Counted from the first letter of the stretch, positions 17,349-26,719 are shown. The stretch: DNA of 64,000 bases from Streptomyces sp. CMB-StM0423 (GCF_002847285.1 NZ_CP025407.1:5707001-5771000); one strand, 5' to 3'. Made by a program: numbers and translations. The notes: generated from the letters alone by a model not told the origin.

Positions 17349-19871
17349 CTACTTCTTGCAGCCCTTGCCCTTGCAGGGCTCGCCGCGCGGGTTGCCGATC
17401 CGCTCGGTCAGGTGCTCGTCGCCCTCGATCGTGAGGGGACCGGTGACCGGGGGCCGCGGCAGCCGGAAGCCGTCGGGGACCTCGGTCTCCAGCAGGTAGT
17501 AGGTGCCGCTCTCCAGCTCGCCGAAGGTGCAGACGCCCGCCCTGTCGGTGGCGCAGCCGCTGCCCTCCCGGGTGTCGGGGTTGCCGCCGCGGGTCTGCAG
17601 CCCCGGCACGCCGTTGGTCTCGCGCCACAGCTCGAAGACCGCGTGGGCCAGCGGCTTGCCGTTGTGGGCGTCCACCTTGTTCACGGTGATGCTCCCGCGC
17701 GCCCCCGGCTCGGGCACGCGCACCGGCAGCGTGAGGCTGTCCTCCTCCGGGCCGACCTCCTGGCCGTCGAACACGGCGGTTGCGGTGGCGGTGTTGGGCA
17801 GCTCACCGCGTGCGGCATCCTCCGCGGTGACCGTGCCGGTCCCCGTGCACCGGACGCTCTCGCCGGGTGCCAGCGTGGTCTGCGGGCACTCGACGGGGCC
17901 CAGCCGGCTGTCGGTGACGGTCACGTCCTCCAGCACCGTGTTGCCCGTGTTGGTGACGGTGTAGGTGTACTCGACCGTGTCCCCCTCCTCCAGCGGGAGG
18001 TTCAGGTCGTCCGGCACCGACTTGATGAGGGTGAAGGCGGGCCCGGGCACCGTCTTGCGTACGGGCAGCGTGAGGCTGTCCTCCTCGGGGCCGATTTCCT
18101 GCCCGTCGAACATGGCCGTGGCGGTGGCGGTGTTGGGCACCTCACCGCGCGCGGCGTCCGCCTCCGTGACCGTACCGGTGCCGGTGCATCTGACGCTCTC
18201 GCCGGGTGCCAGCGTGGTCTGCGGGCACTCGACGGGGCCCAGCCGGCTGTCGGTGACGGTGACGTCCTCCAGCACGGTGTTGCCCGTGTTGGTGACGGTG
18301 AAGGTGTACGGAACCTCGTCGCCCACCTCCAGCGGGAGCGGCAGGTCCGCCGGGACGGACTTGATGAGGGTGAGCGACGGACGCGGCCTCACCACCGGCA
18401 GCGTGAGGCTGTCTTCCTCCGGACCGACCTCCTGGCCGTCGTGGGTCGCCGTGGCCGTGGCGGTGTTGGTCAGCTCGCCCCGTTCCGCGTCTGCCTCCGT
18501 GACCGTGCCCGTCCCCGTGCACTCGACGCTCTGTCCGGGGGACAGCGATGTCCGTGGGCACTCGATGGGGCCCAGCCGGTCGTCGGTGACGGTGACGTCG
18601 TCCAGTTCGGTGTTGCCCGTGTTGGTGACGGTGTAGGTGTACGGAACCTCGTCGCCCGCCTCCAGCGGGAGCGGCAGGTCGTCCGGCACGGACTTGACCA
18701 GGCTCAGCGCCGGCGCCGGCCTGCCGATGACGACGTTGCGGATCAGGTGCACGTTGGACCAGACGCCGGTGGAGCCGGCGAAGCCGAACTTGTACGTGCT
18801 CGGCACCGGCGTGGGCGCCGGCCGGCTGAGGACCTGCTGCGGGCCCTGGCCGTCCTGGAAGTCGATCCAGACCGTCAGCACCGGGTCCGGCGCCGGGGTG
18901 ATCTCCACCGTCACCGTCCGCTTCGACGGCTCCAGGTCGGCCTCCGCCTGCACCGGGTCGCTGGAGACCCCGGTGGTCGGCCCTTCGAGCCGGCCCGGCA
19001 GGCTCGACTCCCACCCGGTGGCGTCCGAGTGCTCACCGGTGTACGTGGCGTCCAGGAAGCAGTAGCCCAGCAGGCCGTCGCCAGGCCCGCGCACCGTGAC
19101 CATGTTGGGGCCCGTGCTGGAGATCGTGGGGAACGCGGTGCCGGCCGGGGAGCGCTGGTCCGCCGGGCAGCCGCTGCCACGGCCCTCGCCGTCGTTGAAG
19201 AAGTTGCCGAGCACGTCGAGCCCGACGCCCACGTACCCCTGGTCGACCCCGGGGACGACGGCCTCCGCGGGGTCGTTCTTCTGCGCGTAGCCCAGGCTGC
19301 CGCCGAAGGCGCCCGGCGCGTCCAGGTCCGCGGCGCCGTCGACGAGGAAGAAGGAGATGCCGTCCGCGGGCCGGATCTGCCCCTGGAACTCGGCGGTCGG
19401 GCCGTACTGCCACTGCTCGAAACTGACCACCAGCCCGTCCTCGGCGGGGATGGCCTGGTTGTAGAGGGCCGCGCCGCTCTGGTCCGTCTTGGCGTCGGTG
19501 AGCTGGAGGTAGCCGCGCCCGTCCGCACCCGGCGGCGGTACGGGGCCGCCGGCCGCGGACGGCGTCGGGCAGCCGCCGAGGGGGTGGACGCCGGTCGTCG
19601 GGCCGCTGTCGTCGGCGGGCGCACCCGTCAGGCAGGCGGAGCCGTAGCCGGTGAACTCCGGGGCGGTGGCGCCCTTGAAGTCCTCTTCCACGTAGATCGA
19701 GGGCGGCGGCTGGGCCGCCGCGGCGGGCGCGGCGGCCGCCGGGGCGCCGGGCAGCCCCGACAGCAGGGCGAGCCCGCCCAGCAGCCCGAGCCCCGCCCTC
19801 GCCAGGCGCGGCAGGCGCATCGGTCTCTTCGGCGGGGGTGGAGCGGTGGCGGCGGTCGCTCGGGCATGCAT
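17349..19871 (-). CDS. Secreted lectin-like / DUF11-repeat / SpaA-type surface protein
   Basis: This 840-aa exported protein is of unknown function. The signal peptide follows a Pro/Lys-rich start and has the core LGLLGGLALLSGLPGAPAAAA. Residues about 50-375 resemble an L-type lectin sandwich (VEEDFKGATAPEF, DGLVVSFEQWQYG, GISFFLVDGAADL, YKFGFAGSTG). Three DUF11-type beta repeats of about 113 residues follow (about 383-725), each with YTYTVTNTGNT and TNTATATA or PNTATATA. A SpaA/CnaB-like domain (about 728-825) has SITVNKVDAHNGKPLAHAVFEL and YYLLETEVPDGF. The C-terminus is CKGKGCKK, with no LPxTG motif and no membrane helix, so it is not a sortase substrate by sequence. Likely a cell-surface or released adhesin-like protein; the carbohydrate ligand is unknown. 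AAGGA precedes the ATG. Confidence 0.85.
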   Translation of the reverse strand: MHARATAATAPPPPKRPMRLPRLARAGLGLLGGLALLSGLPGAPAAAAPAAAAQPPPSIYVEEDFKGATAPEFTGYGSACLTGAPADDSGPTTGVHPLGGCPTPSAAGGPVPPPGADGRGYLQLTDAKTDQSGAALYNQAIPAEDGLVVSFEQWQYGPTAEFQGQIRPADGISFFLVDGAADLDAPGAFGGSLGYAQKNDPAEAVVPGVDQGYVGVGLDVLGNFFNDGEGRGSGCPADQRSPAGTAFPTISSTGPNMVTVRGPGDGLLGYCFLDATYTGEHSDATGWESSLPGRLEGPTTGVSSDPVQAEADLEPSKRTVTVEITPAPDPVLTVWIDFQDGQGPQQVLSRPAPTPVPSTYKFGFAGSTGVWSNVHLIRNVVIGRPAPALSLVKSVPDDLPLPLEAGDEVPYTYTVTNTGNTELDDVTVTDDRLGPIECPRTSLSPGQSVECTGTGTVTEADAERGELTNTATATATHDGQEVGPEEDSLTLPVVRPRPSLTLIKSVPADLPLPLEVGDEVPYTFTVTNTGNTVLEDVTVTDSRLGPVECPQTTLAPGESVRCTGTGTVTEADAARGEVPNTATATAMFDGQEIGPEEDSLTLPVRKTVPGPAFTLIKSVPDDLNLPLEEGDTVEYTYTVTNTGNTVLEDVTVTDSRLGPVECPQTTLAPGESVRCTGTGTVTAEDAARGELPNTATATAVFDGQEVGPEEDSLTLPVRVPEPGARGSITVNKVDAHNGKPLAHAVFELWRETNGVPGLQTRGGNPDTREGSGCATDRAGVCTFGELESGTYYLLETEVPDGFRLPRPPVTGPLTIEGDEHLTERIGNPRGEPCKGKGCKK
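17715..18720 (-). repeat. Three tandem DUF11-coding repeats (period about 339 bp)
   Basis: The segments near 17715-18050, 18060-18390 and 18400-18720 each encode one DUF11-type unit. The first two of these are nearly identical: 17853-17921 equals 18192-18260 over 69 bases without a mismatch, at an offset of exactly 339 bp (113 codons). The third (N-terminal) unit has diverged more. Confidence 0.85.
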
Positions 19872-20197
19872 GGCGAGCGTTCCTTCCTGTGGGGGTCGGG
19901 GTGACGGCCGGTGCCCAGGGCGAGGTGCTCGCATGCTTGCGGGGGAGGGGGCGCGCGTGCGTGCTGCCGTCAGGGTTCGGGCACGTGTGCCCTGGCATCG
20001 TGGACCCGGATCCGGAAGCGGCTCGCCTCGCCACACACACCCCTCACCCCGATGGCGCCGGGAGTCCTGCCCGGCGGGGGCATTCGGGCGAAGACCGGGG
20101 GCCGCGCCGAGGACGCCGGGCGGGGAGCGATGACTGCCGCGGCCCGCGTGCGTCTCAATGGCCGGCATCACCCCGATGACGACAGCCAGGAGAGACC
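19872..20197. other. 326-bp divergent intergenic region with palindrome
   Basis: This is the gap between the secreted lectin-like gene (leftward) and the SDR gene (rightward). At 19979-19992 GGGCAC and GTGCCC flank GT, a perfect 14-bp operator-like element. No gene is evident. Confidence 0.4.
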
Positions 20198-20980
20198 ATG
20201 CTGCTGCAGGACAGGAACGCCATCGTCTACGGCGCCGGCGGCGCGATCGGCGCCGCGGTCGCCCGCACCTTCGCCCGCGAGGGCGCCCGCGTCCACCTCA
20301 CCGGCCGGAACGCCGCGAACGTCGAACTGGTGGCGAGGGACATCAACGAGTCCGGCGGCACCGCCCACGCGGCCGCCGTGGACGCGCTCGACGAGCAGGC
20401 GGTGGAGGAGCACGCGGCCCGGGTGGCGGAGGAGGCGGGCTCCATCGACGTGAGCATCAACCTGATCACCCGCAACGACGTCCAGGGCACCCCGCTGGTC
20501 GACCTGTCCGTCCCGGACTACGTCTCCTGCGTGACCCGCGGCCTCACGACCAACTTCGTCACCGCCCGCGCCGCGGGCAAGCGGATGGCGGCGCAGGGTT
20601 CCGGCGTCATCCTGGCGCTCAACAGCGGCTCGTCCCACACCAGTCCGCTGATGGGCGGCACCTGCCCCGCGGACGCGGCGATCGACACCCTCATCCGCTC
20701 CCTCGCCCAGGAACTGGGCCCCAGCGGCGTCCGCGCCGCGGGCGTGTGGGCGGCCGGCGTCCCGGAGACCCTCACCCCGCAGAAGCTCGGCGCGGTCAAC
20801 CCGGCGATGGCCACCCCGGAAGCCCTCGGTGGCGTCCTCGACACCCTCGACAGCCTCCGCATGCTCCCGGCCTCCCCCCGCCTGAAGGAGATCGCCGACC
20901 TGGCCGCCTTCCTCGCCTCCGACCACGCGGGCGCGGTCACCGGCACCTGGGTCAACGCCACGGCGATGTTCCCGAGCTGA
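20198..20980 (+). CDS. SDR-family protein lacking the catalytic Tyr and Lys
   Basis: This 260-aa cytosolic protein has the Rossmann fold of short-chain dehydrogenases. The cofactor loop is YGAGGAIGAAVARTFAREGA (about 10-29), a Ser-rich strand ALNSGSSH occupies the catalytic Ser position, and the fold closes with AAFLASDHAGAVTGTWVNA. The YxxxK pair, expected where the sequence reads GGTCPADAAIDTLIRSLAQELG, is replaced by Cys156 and Ala160, so classical proton relay is not possible. The Arg after TG in TGRN fits NADP(H) preference. AGGAGAG precedes the ATG. It could be a reductase with an altered mechanism or a non-catalytic nucleotide-binding protein; no neighbour hints at a pathway. Confidence 0.82.
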   Translation: MLLQDRNAIVYGAGGAIGAAVARTFAREGARVHLTGRNAANVELVARDINESGGTAHAAAVDALDEQAVEEHAARVAEEAGSIDVSINLITRNDVQGTPLVDLSVPDYVSCVTRGLTTNFVTARAAGKRMAAQGSGVILALNSGSSHTSPLMGGTCPADAAIDTLIRSLAQELGPSGVRAAGVWAAGVPETLTPQKLGAVNPAMATPEALGGVLDTLDSLRMLPASPRLKEIADLAAFLASDHAGAVTGTWVNATAMFPS

Positions 20981-21073
20981 CAACGGGCCGGGGCGGGGGC
21001 GCGGAGCCGCGAGGGGGCTGGGCCAGGGGGTCCTTCTGCCTGGCTCCGGCCCCCGCCGGGTGGACGGCCGAAG

Positions 21074-22846
21074 TCAACGGGTCCGCAGCAGTTCGGTGTT
21101 GCGGTCCGTCTCCAGGCCCGACAGGGCGCGGCGGCGCGGGGAGTGGGGGGCGTTCAGGGCCAGCTCGCGGTAGAGGGACGCCAGGCCCGCCTGGCCGAGT
21201 TCGCCGCCGTCCGCGCGGTACGGGGCCGCCGACTCGATCAGCGTCGTGAAGAGCGACAGCGTCCCGTCGCCGTTGTCCGCCAGCTCCACCACCCGGGCCA
21301 GTTGCGGGAAGTCCACGTGCGAGGCGGTGGTGATCTCCCACAGCCCGCCCCTGGCGTCGCCGTGCGGGGTGATCTCGTTGCGGTGGCTGTGCCCGTTCAC
21401 CCACGCGACCACGTTGCGGTGGGCCAGCAGCAGCTCCAGCAGCTCCGCCCCCGTGTGCCGCTTGTCGTCCGGCCGGAAGGGGTCGGGCGTCGTGTTGTTC
21501 ATCGACTTGCTGGTGTGGTGGCTGAAGACGACGACGTACGCATTCGCGTGCTCCGCCAGCTTCTGCTCCAGCCAGCGCAACTGCGCCGTGCCCAGCGAGC
21601 CGCGGTAGTCGCCGCCCTGGTCGGTGGTGTCCAGGCTGATGCCGACGACGCCCGGTCCCGCCTCGCCGAGGGCGAAGTCGTAGTACAGCTCGCCGGAGGC
21701 GCGGTGGGCCTCCGAGTAGCCGTGGCCCACTGGCCCCGCCCCGGTGAAGCGCTCCTGGAGGTGCGCGGCCACGTACTCCTGCGACGTGAACGGCACCCGC
21801 CGCTCGTCCGCCGTGACCGTGCGCATCAGGTGCCGCTGCGTGCGCAGCATCTCGGCGAACGCCTCGCCCCGCGGGTCGGTGCCCGCGCGCAGGGCGTCGA
21901 AGAGCGGCCCGGCGACCGACTCCGGCAGCGTCATCAGCTTCCGGTCGCCGGCCGCGTACTCGGCGAAGTACGGCTGGCGGGCCGCGTAGCAGCCGCCGGG
22001 CAGCAGGTCGTGGTTGCCGACGGTGGAGTACCACGGCAGGTGCAGCCCGGGGCTTGCGACCTCCCGGATCGCCGCGTCGAGGAAGCCGTCGACGCGCGGG
22101 AAGCCCAGCGCCTTGTCGGTGTCGCGCAGCCGGCTCTCCGGGTGCCAGTAGCGGTCGACGCCGCTGTTCTGGACGCCCTCGTACGACCTGGGGTCACCGC
22201 TGTTGGGCACGATCCGGCCGCCGCTCATCGCGGTCAGGAACCACTCCAGCTCCAGGCCGTTGTTGTTGTCCGTGTTGTCGCCGGTGGTGACCGCGCAGCC
22301 GAGCGCGAGTCCGGTGGCGGGCCCGGCGGTCAGCGAGTTGACGCGCTCGATGAGCGCGATCGCGCCCGGCACGCTCAGCGCCTCCTGCGGGCGCCAGCCG
22401 TCGCCCTCGCGCTCGCGGAAGTACTCCGAGCGCAGCGGCGTCTGCACGTCCACGATGTGCAGGTCGGTGAGCTGGACGAAGGCGGCGAGCGCGGTCCGCT
22501 TGTCCTCGCGCCGCGGGCCCGCGGCGCCGAGTTCGGCGCGTACGGCCCGGGGCCAGCCCGCCCCCTCCGTGAGCTGCCGGTAGCCGCCGGACCCGACGGC
22601 CGCCGCCGTCGTACGGATCGTGGTGCCCGCAGACGACGGGGCGGGCGCCCCGCCGGGCGCCAGCGCCTGGGCGCCGCCCCGCGAGGCCAGCGCCGGCGGT
22701 CCTGCGGACCGGGCGGTCGCCTGCGGCTGGCCGGGGCCGAGGGCCAGCCCGAGCCCGGCGGCCGCACCCGCGGCCCCGGCGGCGCCCAGGAGGACGGCGC
22801 GCCGGTGGGGGCCCGGGGGCCTGGTGGACGTGCTTTCGCGGTGCAT
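21074..22846 (-). CDS. Tat-exported calcineurin-like metallophosphoesterase (TIGR03767-like)
   Basis: This 590-aa protein starts with a twin-arginine signal, PHRRAVLLGAAGAAG, and a long Ala/Gly hydrophobic core. The metallophosphoesterase motifs appear in order: FVQLTDLHIVDVQTP, TTGDNTDNNN, STVGNHD, VVVFSHHTSKS and WVNGHSHRNEI. These supply the Asp, His and Asn ligands for two metals. The long insertions and overall length fit the PPA1498-like family known mostly from actinobacteria. It should act outside the membrane on a phosphoester, perhaps for phosphate scavenging; the substrate is unknown. AGGAG precedes the ATG. An inverted repeat with PHO-box-like arms lies 42-81 bp upstream. Confidence 0.87.
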   Translation of the reverse strand: MHRESTSTRPPGPHRRAVLLGAAGAAGAAAGLGLALGPGQPQATARSAGPPALASRGGAQALAPGGAPAPSSAGTTIRTTAAAVGSGGYRQLTEGAGWPRAVRAELGAAGPRREDKRTALAAFVQLTDLHIVDVQTPLRSEYFREREGDGWRPQEALSVPGAIALIERVNSLTAGPATGLALGCAVTTGDNTDNNNGLELEWFLTAMSGGRIVPNSGDPRSYEGVQNSGVDRYWHPESRLRDTDKALGFPRVDGFLDAAIREVASPGLHLPWYSTVGNHDLLPGGCYAARQPYFAEYAAGDRKLMTLPESVAGPLFDALRAGTDPRGEAFAEMLRTQRHLMRTVTADERRVPFTSQEYVAAHLQERFTGAGPVGHGYSEAHRASGELYYDFALGEAGPGVVGISLDTTDQGGDYRGSLGTAQLRWLEQKLAEHANAYVVVFSHHTSKSMNNTTPDPFRPDDKRHTGAELLELLLAHRNVVAWVNGHSHRNEITPHGDARGGLWEITTASHVDFPQLARVVELADNGDGTLSLFTTLIESAAPYRADGGELGQAGLASLYRELALNAPHSPRRRALSGLETDRNTELLRTR

Positions 22847-22887
22847 CAGCGCTCCTGGGGGATGAGCGGGAGGCTTCGGCGCGGGTG

Positions 22888-22927
22888 GGTCACCCGTACA
22901 CTCGGAGCCTTGGCACGCCGGGTGACC
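22888..22927 (-). promoter_or_regulatory. Inverted repeat (GGTCACCCG / CGGGTGACC) upstream of the phosphoesterase
   Basis: Perfect 9-bp arms at 22888-22896 and 22919-22927 are separated by 22 bp, just upstream of the metallophosphoesterase start. Each arm resembles one unit of the Streptomyces PHO box (GTTCACC-like). PhoP normally binds direct, not inverted, 11-bp repeats, so the link is tentative. Confidence 0.35.
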
Positions 22928-23211
22928 TGCTACTTAACGCAACCGGAACGACGGCGGCCGGGAAGCCCACAAATACCTTCACCGGCTGAAAACACCGCGC
23001 AATGGACACGCGATCCTCGCCCGTTCGAGTGGCCACGGTCACCGTGGGTTCATCGCGGCGGGAAAGCGCCGCGCGCGCCCTCCTGGCGGCTATGCGCCAA
23101 CGCCGCAATCCGCCACTCTCAACTCCCCCCGCGCACGCGTTCCTTGCTGATAGATATGCGGACAGTCGGCACCGGATGCCGGTTTCCACACAGGTGGGGG
23201 TTGAACAAGAG
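22928..23211. other. Remainder of divergent intergenic region (284 bp)
   Basis: This stretch precedes the subtilase gene. It is less GC-rich than its surroundings, with an AT-containing patch TTGCTGATAGATATG near 23143-23157, but I cannot pair a confident -35 and -10 for either strand. No gene is supported. Confidence 0.4.
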
Positions 23212-26200
23212 ATGACGATCTCTCCCAGACGCACGCCCGGACGCATACCGGGGGGCGGACGGCCGCGCGCCGCCGCCCGCATAGCCCTCGCGGCCGGGCT
23301 GGCCGCCGCGCTCACCGCGACCGGCTCGGCGGCCACGCAGGCCGCGGAGGGCGCACCGGAGCCCGACCGGCCCAAGGCCGCGGCGGACAAACTCGGCGCG
23401 AAGGACGCCGAACTGCTCGCCGAGGCGAAGGCGGGGGGCGACAAGAACGTCACGCTGCTGGTCGCCGTCGAGCCCGGGCAGGCCGCCGAGGTCGCCGACA
23501 CCTTCCGCGCCGTACGCGGCGCCTCCGTCGGCCGTACGCACGACAAACTCGGCTACGTCCGCGCCACCGTGCCCACCGGCCGCGCCGACGCCGCCATCGC
23601 CGGGGCCGCGAAGCTCTCCGCGGTCCAGGGCATCGATCTGAACGAGGAGATCGAGCTGCCCGACCCGCGGCCGGTCGCCGACCGGGCCAAGGGCGACAAG
23701 GGCGGCACGGGCAGCGGCGCACAGGGCGCCTACCCGGCCCCCGACCGCTCGACCCCGGCCAAGAACCCGTACCAGCCGGCCCACGAGACCGGCGCCGTCG
23801 ACTTCGTCGAGAAGCACCCGAAGGCCGACGGCCGCGGCGTCACCATCGGCATCCTCGACTCCGGCGTCGACCTCGCCCACCCCGCGCTGCGCAAGACCAC
23901 CACCGGCGAGCGCAAGATCACCGACTGGGTGACGGCCACCGACCCGATCGTCGACGGCGACCGCACCTGGCGCCCGATGGTCAACGACGTCTCGGGCCCC
24001 GCCTTCACCTTCAACGACCGCGAGTACACCGCCCCGCGCGGCGACTACTCCGTCAGCCTCTTCAGCGAGAACGCCACGCTCGGCGGCGAGATGCAGGGCG
24101 ACCTGAACCGCGACGGCGACACCACCGACTCCTGGGCGCTGCTGTACGACGCGGCGGCCGGGACCGTGCGCGTCGACCTCGGCGACGACGGCGACTTCAC
24201 GAACGACAAGCCGATGGCCCCGTACGGCGAGGACCACGAGTTCCGCTACTTCGGCGCCGACGACCCGAGCACGGCGATCGCCGAGGCGATCCCCTTCGTC
24301 GTGGAGATCCGCAAGGACGTGCCGATGGACCCGTACGGCGGGGACTGGATCGGCAAGAAGGAAGACTTCGTCAACATCGGCGTCGTCGAGGGCGCGCACG
24401 GCACCCACGTCGCCGGTATCACCGCGGCCAACGGCCTCTTCGGCGGCAAGATGAACGGCGCCGCGCCCGGCGCCAAGATCGTCTCCTCCCGGGCCTGCAC
24501 CTGGAGCGGCGGCTGCACCGCGGTCGCGCTCACCGAGGGCATGATCGACCTGGTCGCCAACCGCGGCGTCGACGTCGTCAACATGTCGATCGGCGGCCTG
24601 CCGCCGCTCAACGACGGCAGCAACGCCCGCGCCGCGCTCTACAACCGGCTCATCGACACCTACGGCGTGCAGCTCGTCATCTCCGCGGGCAACGACGGCC
24701 CCGGCGCCAACACCATCGGCGACCCGGGCCTGGCCGACAAGGTCATCAGCGTCGGCGCGGCCGTGTCCCGCGAGACCTGGGCCGCCAACTACGGCAGCCA
24801 GGTCGAGACGAAGTACGCGATGATGCCGTTCTCCTCCCGCGGCCCGCGCGAGGACGGCGGCGCCACCCCGACGATCACCGCCCCCGGCGGGTCGGTCAAC
24901 ACCATCCCGACCTGGCAGCCCGGCTCGCCCGTCGCCGAGGCCGGGTACCAACTGCCGCCCGGCTACGGCATGCTGCAGGGCACCTCGATGTCCTCGCCGC
25001 AGGCCGCCGGCGCCGCGGCGCTGCTGCTGTCGGCCGCCGGGCGGGAGGGCATCGACGTCACGCCGAACGCCCTGCGCACCGCGCTGACCTCCACCGCCGA
25101 CCACATCCCCGGCGTGCAGACGTACGCCGAGGGCGCCGGCCGGGTCGACATCGTCGACGCCTGGGACTCCCTGGAGGACGGCGCCACGGCGTACGAGTAC
25201 AAGGTCGAGGCGCCCGTCGACACCGTGCTCGCCGGCTTCCTGACCACCCCCGGCGTGGGCACCGGCGTCTACGACCGCGAGAGCGGCCCGGCGCGCGGCG
25301 AGTCCGAGACGTACGAGATCACCCTCACCCGCACCACGGGCCCGGCCGGCGGCACGCCGCACGAGCTGGAGTGGCAGGGCAACGACGGCACGTTCAAGCT
25401 GCTCGGCGACGACGACGTCACGCTGCGCCGCGGCCAGCCCGTGACCGTCAAGGTGCAGGCCAAGCCGCGCTCGGCGGGGCTGCACAGCGCCGCCCTGCTG
25501 GTCGACGGCAAGCGCACCGAGGGCATCGACCACCGGGTGCTGACCACCGTGGTCACCTCGCAGGAGCTGGCGGCGCCGGCGTACGGGCACCAGGTGTCGA
25601 ACGAGGTGCAGCGCAACTCCACCCGCTCGTACTTCGTGAAGGTCCCCGAGGGCGCGAAGACCCTGGAGGTGGCGATGAGCGGGCTCAAGGGCAAGAGCCA
25701 GACCCGCTGGATCGCGATCGACCCCTGGGGCATTCCGGCCGACGAGACGTCGACGCCGTTCTGCTACAACAACTACGCCAACCCGGCCAACACCTGCCGC
25801 CCCGACCTGCGCTCCTACGACAACCCGATGCCGGGCGTGTGGGAGATCGAGGTCGAGTCGCGGCGCACCTCGCCGGAGCTGGACAACCCCTTCACGGTCG
25901 AGGCGGCCGTGCTCGGCGCGGCCTTCGACCCCGAGGTGCAGACGATCGACGAGGCGAAGGTCGGCACCCCCAGCCCGGTGGAGTGGACGGTGACCAACGG
26001 GTTCGCCCCGGTGGCCGGCAAGCTCGCCGGCGGGCCGCTCGGCTCCGGTCTCTCGACCCGGCCGGAGATCGCGAACGGTGCCACGAACACCACGACGATC
26101 GAGGTCGGCGAGGGCGTCACCCGGTTCGACGCGGTGATCGGCGCCACCTCGGACGCCAACGCGGACCTGGACCTGACCGTCTACCGCGACGGCGAGCCGG

Positions 26201-26538
26201 TCGCGCAGTCGGCGGACGCCGACTCGGAGGAGGGCGTCACCCTCACCGACCCGGAGCCCGGGACGTACACGGTGGAGGTCTACGCCTACGACGTGCCGGC
26301 GGGCACGACGGAGTACGACTACCGCGACGTGTACTTCTCCCCGGCGCTGGGCGAGGTGAGCGTCGCCGACGAGCCGGTGGAGCTGGACAGCGGCGCGAGC
26401 GCCGAGGTCGGTGCCGAGGTCACGGTCGCGGCGCCCGGGCCCGAGGGGCGCGAGTTCTTCGGCGAGGTGCAGTTGCAGAACGCCCGCGGCACGGTGGCGG
26501 GCGCGGGCAGCGTGCGGATCGGGACGGTGGTGCCGTAG
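23212..26538 (+). CDS. Secreted S8 subtilisin-family serine protease
   Basis: This 1108-aa exported protease has a signal peptide over residues 1-43 (basic n-region with RR and KR-like clusters, ARIALAAGLAAALTATGSAA). The propeptide lies about 45-180. The catalytic triad is Asp216 (GILDSGVDLAHP), His396 (GAHGTHVAGI) and Ser592 (GTSMSSPQAAG). The Asp-His distance is 180 residues instead of about 35, as in tripeptidyl-peptidase-II-like subtilases. The insert carries DLNRDGDTTD (from residue 297) and DLGDDGDF, both EF-hand-like calcium loops. The C-terminal 450 residues are beta-rich and end in a pre-peptidase-C-like segment. ATG 23212 is preferred; upstream in-frame sequence has no signal character. 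AAGAG is a weak ribosome site. Confidence 0.9.
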   Translation: MTISPRRTPGRIPGGGRPRAAARIALAAGLAAALTATGSAATQAAEGAPEPDRPKAAADKLGAKDAELLAEAKAGGDKNVTLLVAVEPGQAAEVADTFRAVRGASVGRTHDKLGYVRATVPTGRADAAIAGAAKLSAVQGIDLNEEIELPDPRPVADRAKGDKGGTGSGAQGAYPAPDRSTPAKNPYQPAHETGAVDFVEKHPKADGRGVTIGILDSGVDLAHPALRKTTTGERKITDWVTATDPIVDGDRTWRPMVNDVSGPAFTFNDREYTAPRGDYSVSLFSENATLGGEMQGDLNRDGDTTDSWALLYDAAAGTVRVDLGDDGDFTNDKPMAPYGEDHEFRYFGADDPSTAIAEAIPFVVEIRKDVPMDPYGGDWIGKKEDFVNIGVVEGAHGTHVAGITAANGLFGGKMNGAAPGAKIVSSRACTWSGGCTAVALTEGMIDLVANRGVDVVNMSIGGLPPLNDGSNARAALYNRLIDTYGVQLVISAGNDGPGANTIGDPGLADKVISVGAAVSRETWAANYGSQVETKYAMMPFSSRGPREDGGATPTITAPGGSVNTIPTWQPGSPVAEAGYQLPPGYGMLQGTSMSSPQAAGAAALLLSAAGREGIDVTPNALRTALTSTADHIPGVQTYAEGAGRVDIVDAWDSLEDGATAYEYKVEAPVDTVLAGFLTTPGVGTGVYDRESGPARGESETYEITLTRTTGPAGGTPHELEWQGNDGTFKLLGDDDVTLRRGQPVTVKVQAKPRSAGLHSAALLVDGKRTEGIDHRVLTTVVTSQELAAPAYGHQVSNEVQRNSTRSYFVKVPEGAKTLEVAMSGLKGKSQTRWIAIDPWGIPADETSTPFCYNNYANPANTCRPDLRSYDNPMPGVWEIEVESRRTSPELDNPFTVEAAVLGAAFDPEVQTIDEAKVGTPSPVEWTVTNGFAPVAGKLAGGPLGSGLSTRPEIANGATNTTTIEVGEGVTRFDAVIGATSDANADLDLTVYRDGEPVAQSADADSEEGVTLTDPEPGTYTVEVYAYDVPAGTTEYDYRDVYFSPALGEVSVADEPVELDSGASAEVGAEVTVAAPGPEGREFFGEVQLQNARGTVAGAGSVRIGTVVP

Positions 26539-26678
26539 CACGCCCGGCGTACGCCGTGGGCGCCGTGTGCGCCGCGCGTACGCTCGGAACAACCACCCGC
26601 GGGGGCGGGACGCCGGGCCTGCCGGTGTCCCGCCCCTGTGGCGTGTGTCTCAGTTCGTACCCGCGAGCGCGCCTGCGG

Positions 26679-26719
26679 CGGGCGGCTGGGCAGGGGAAAC
26701 GACTGGAGCCAGCCGCCCG
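26679..26719. terminator. Hairpin between the subtilase gene and asd
   Basis: Eleven-base arms (26679-26689 and 26709-26719) pair perfectly around a 19-nt loop. It could end the protease transcript; it is also close enough to asd (start 26767) to lie in its leader. Confidence 0.4.
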
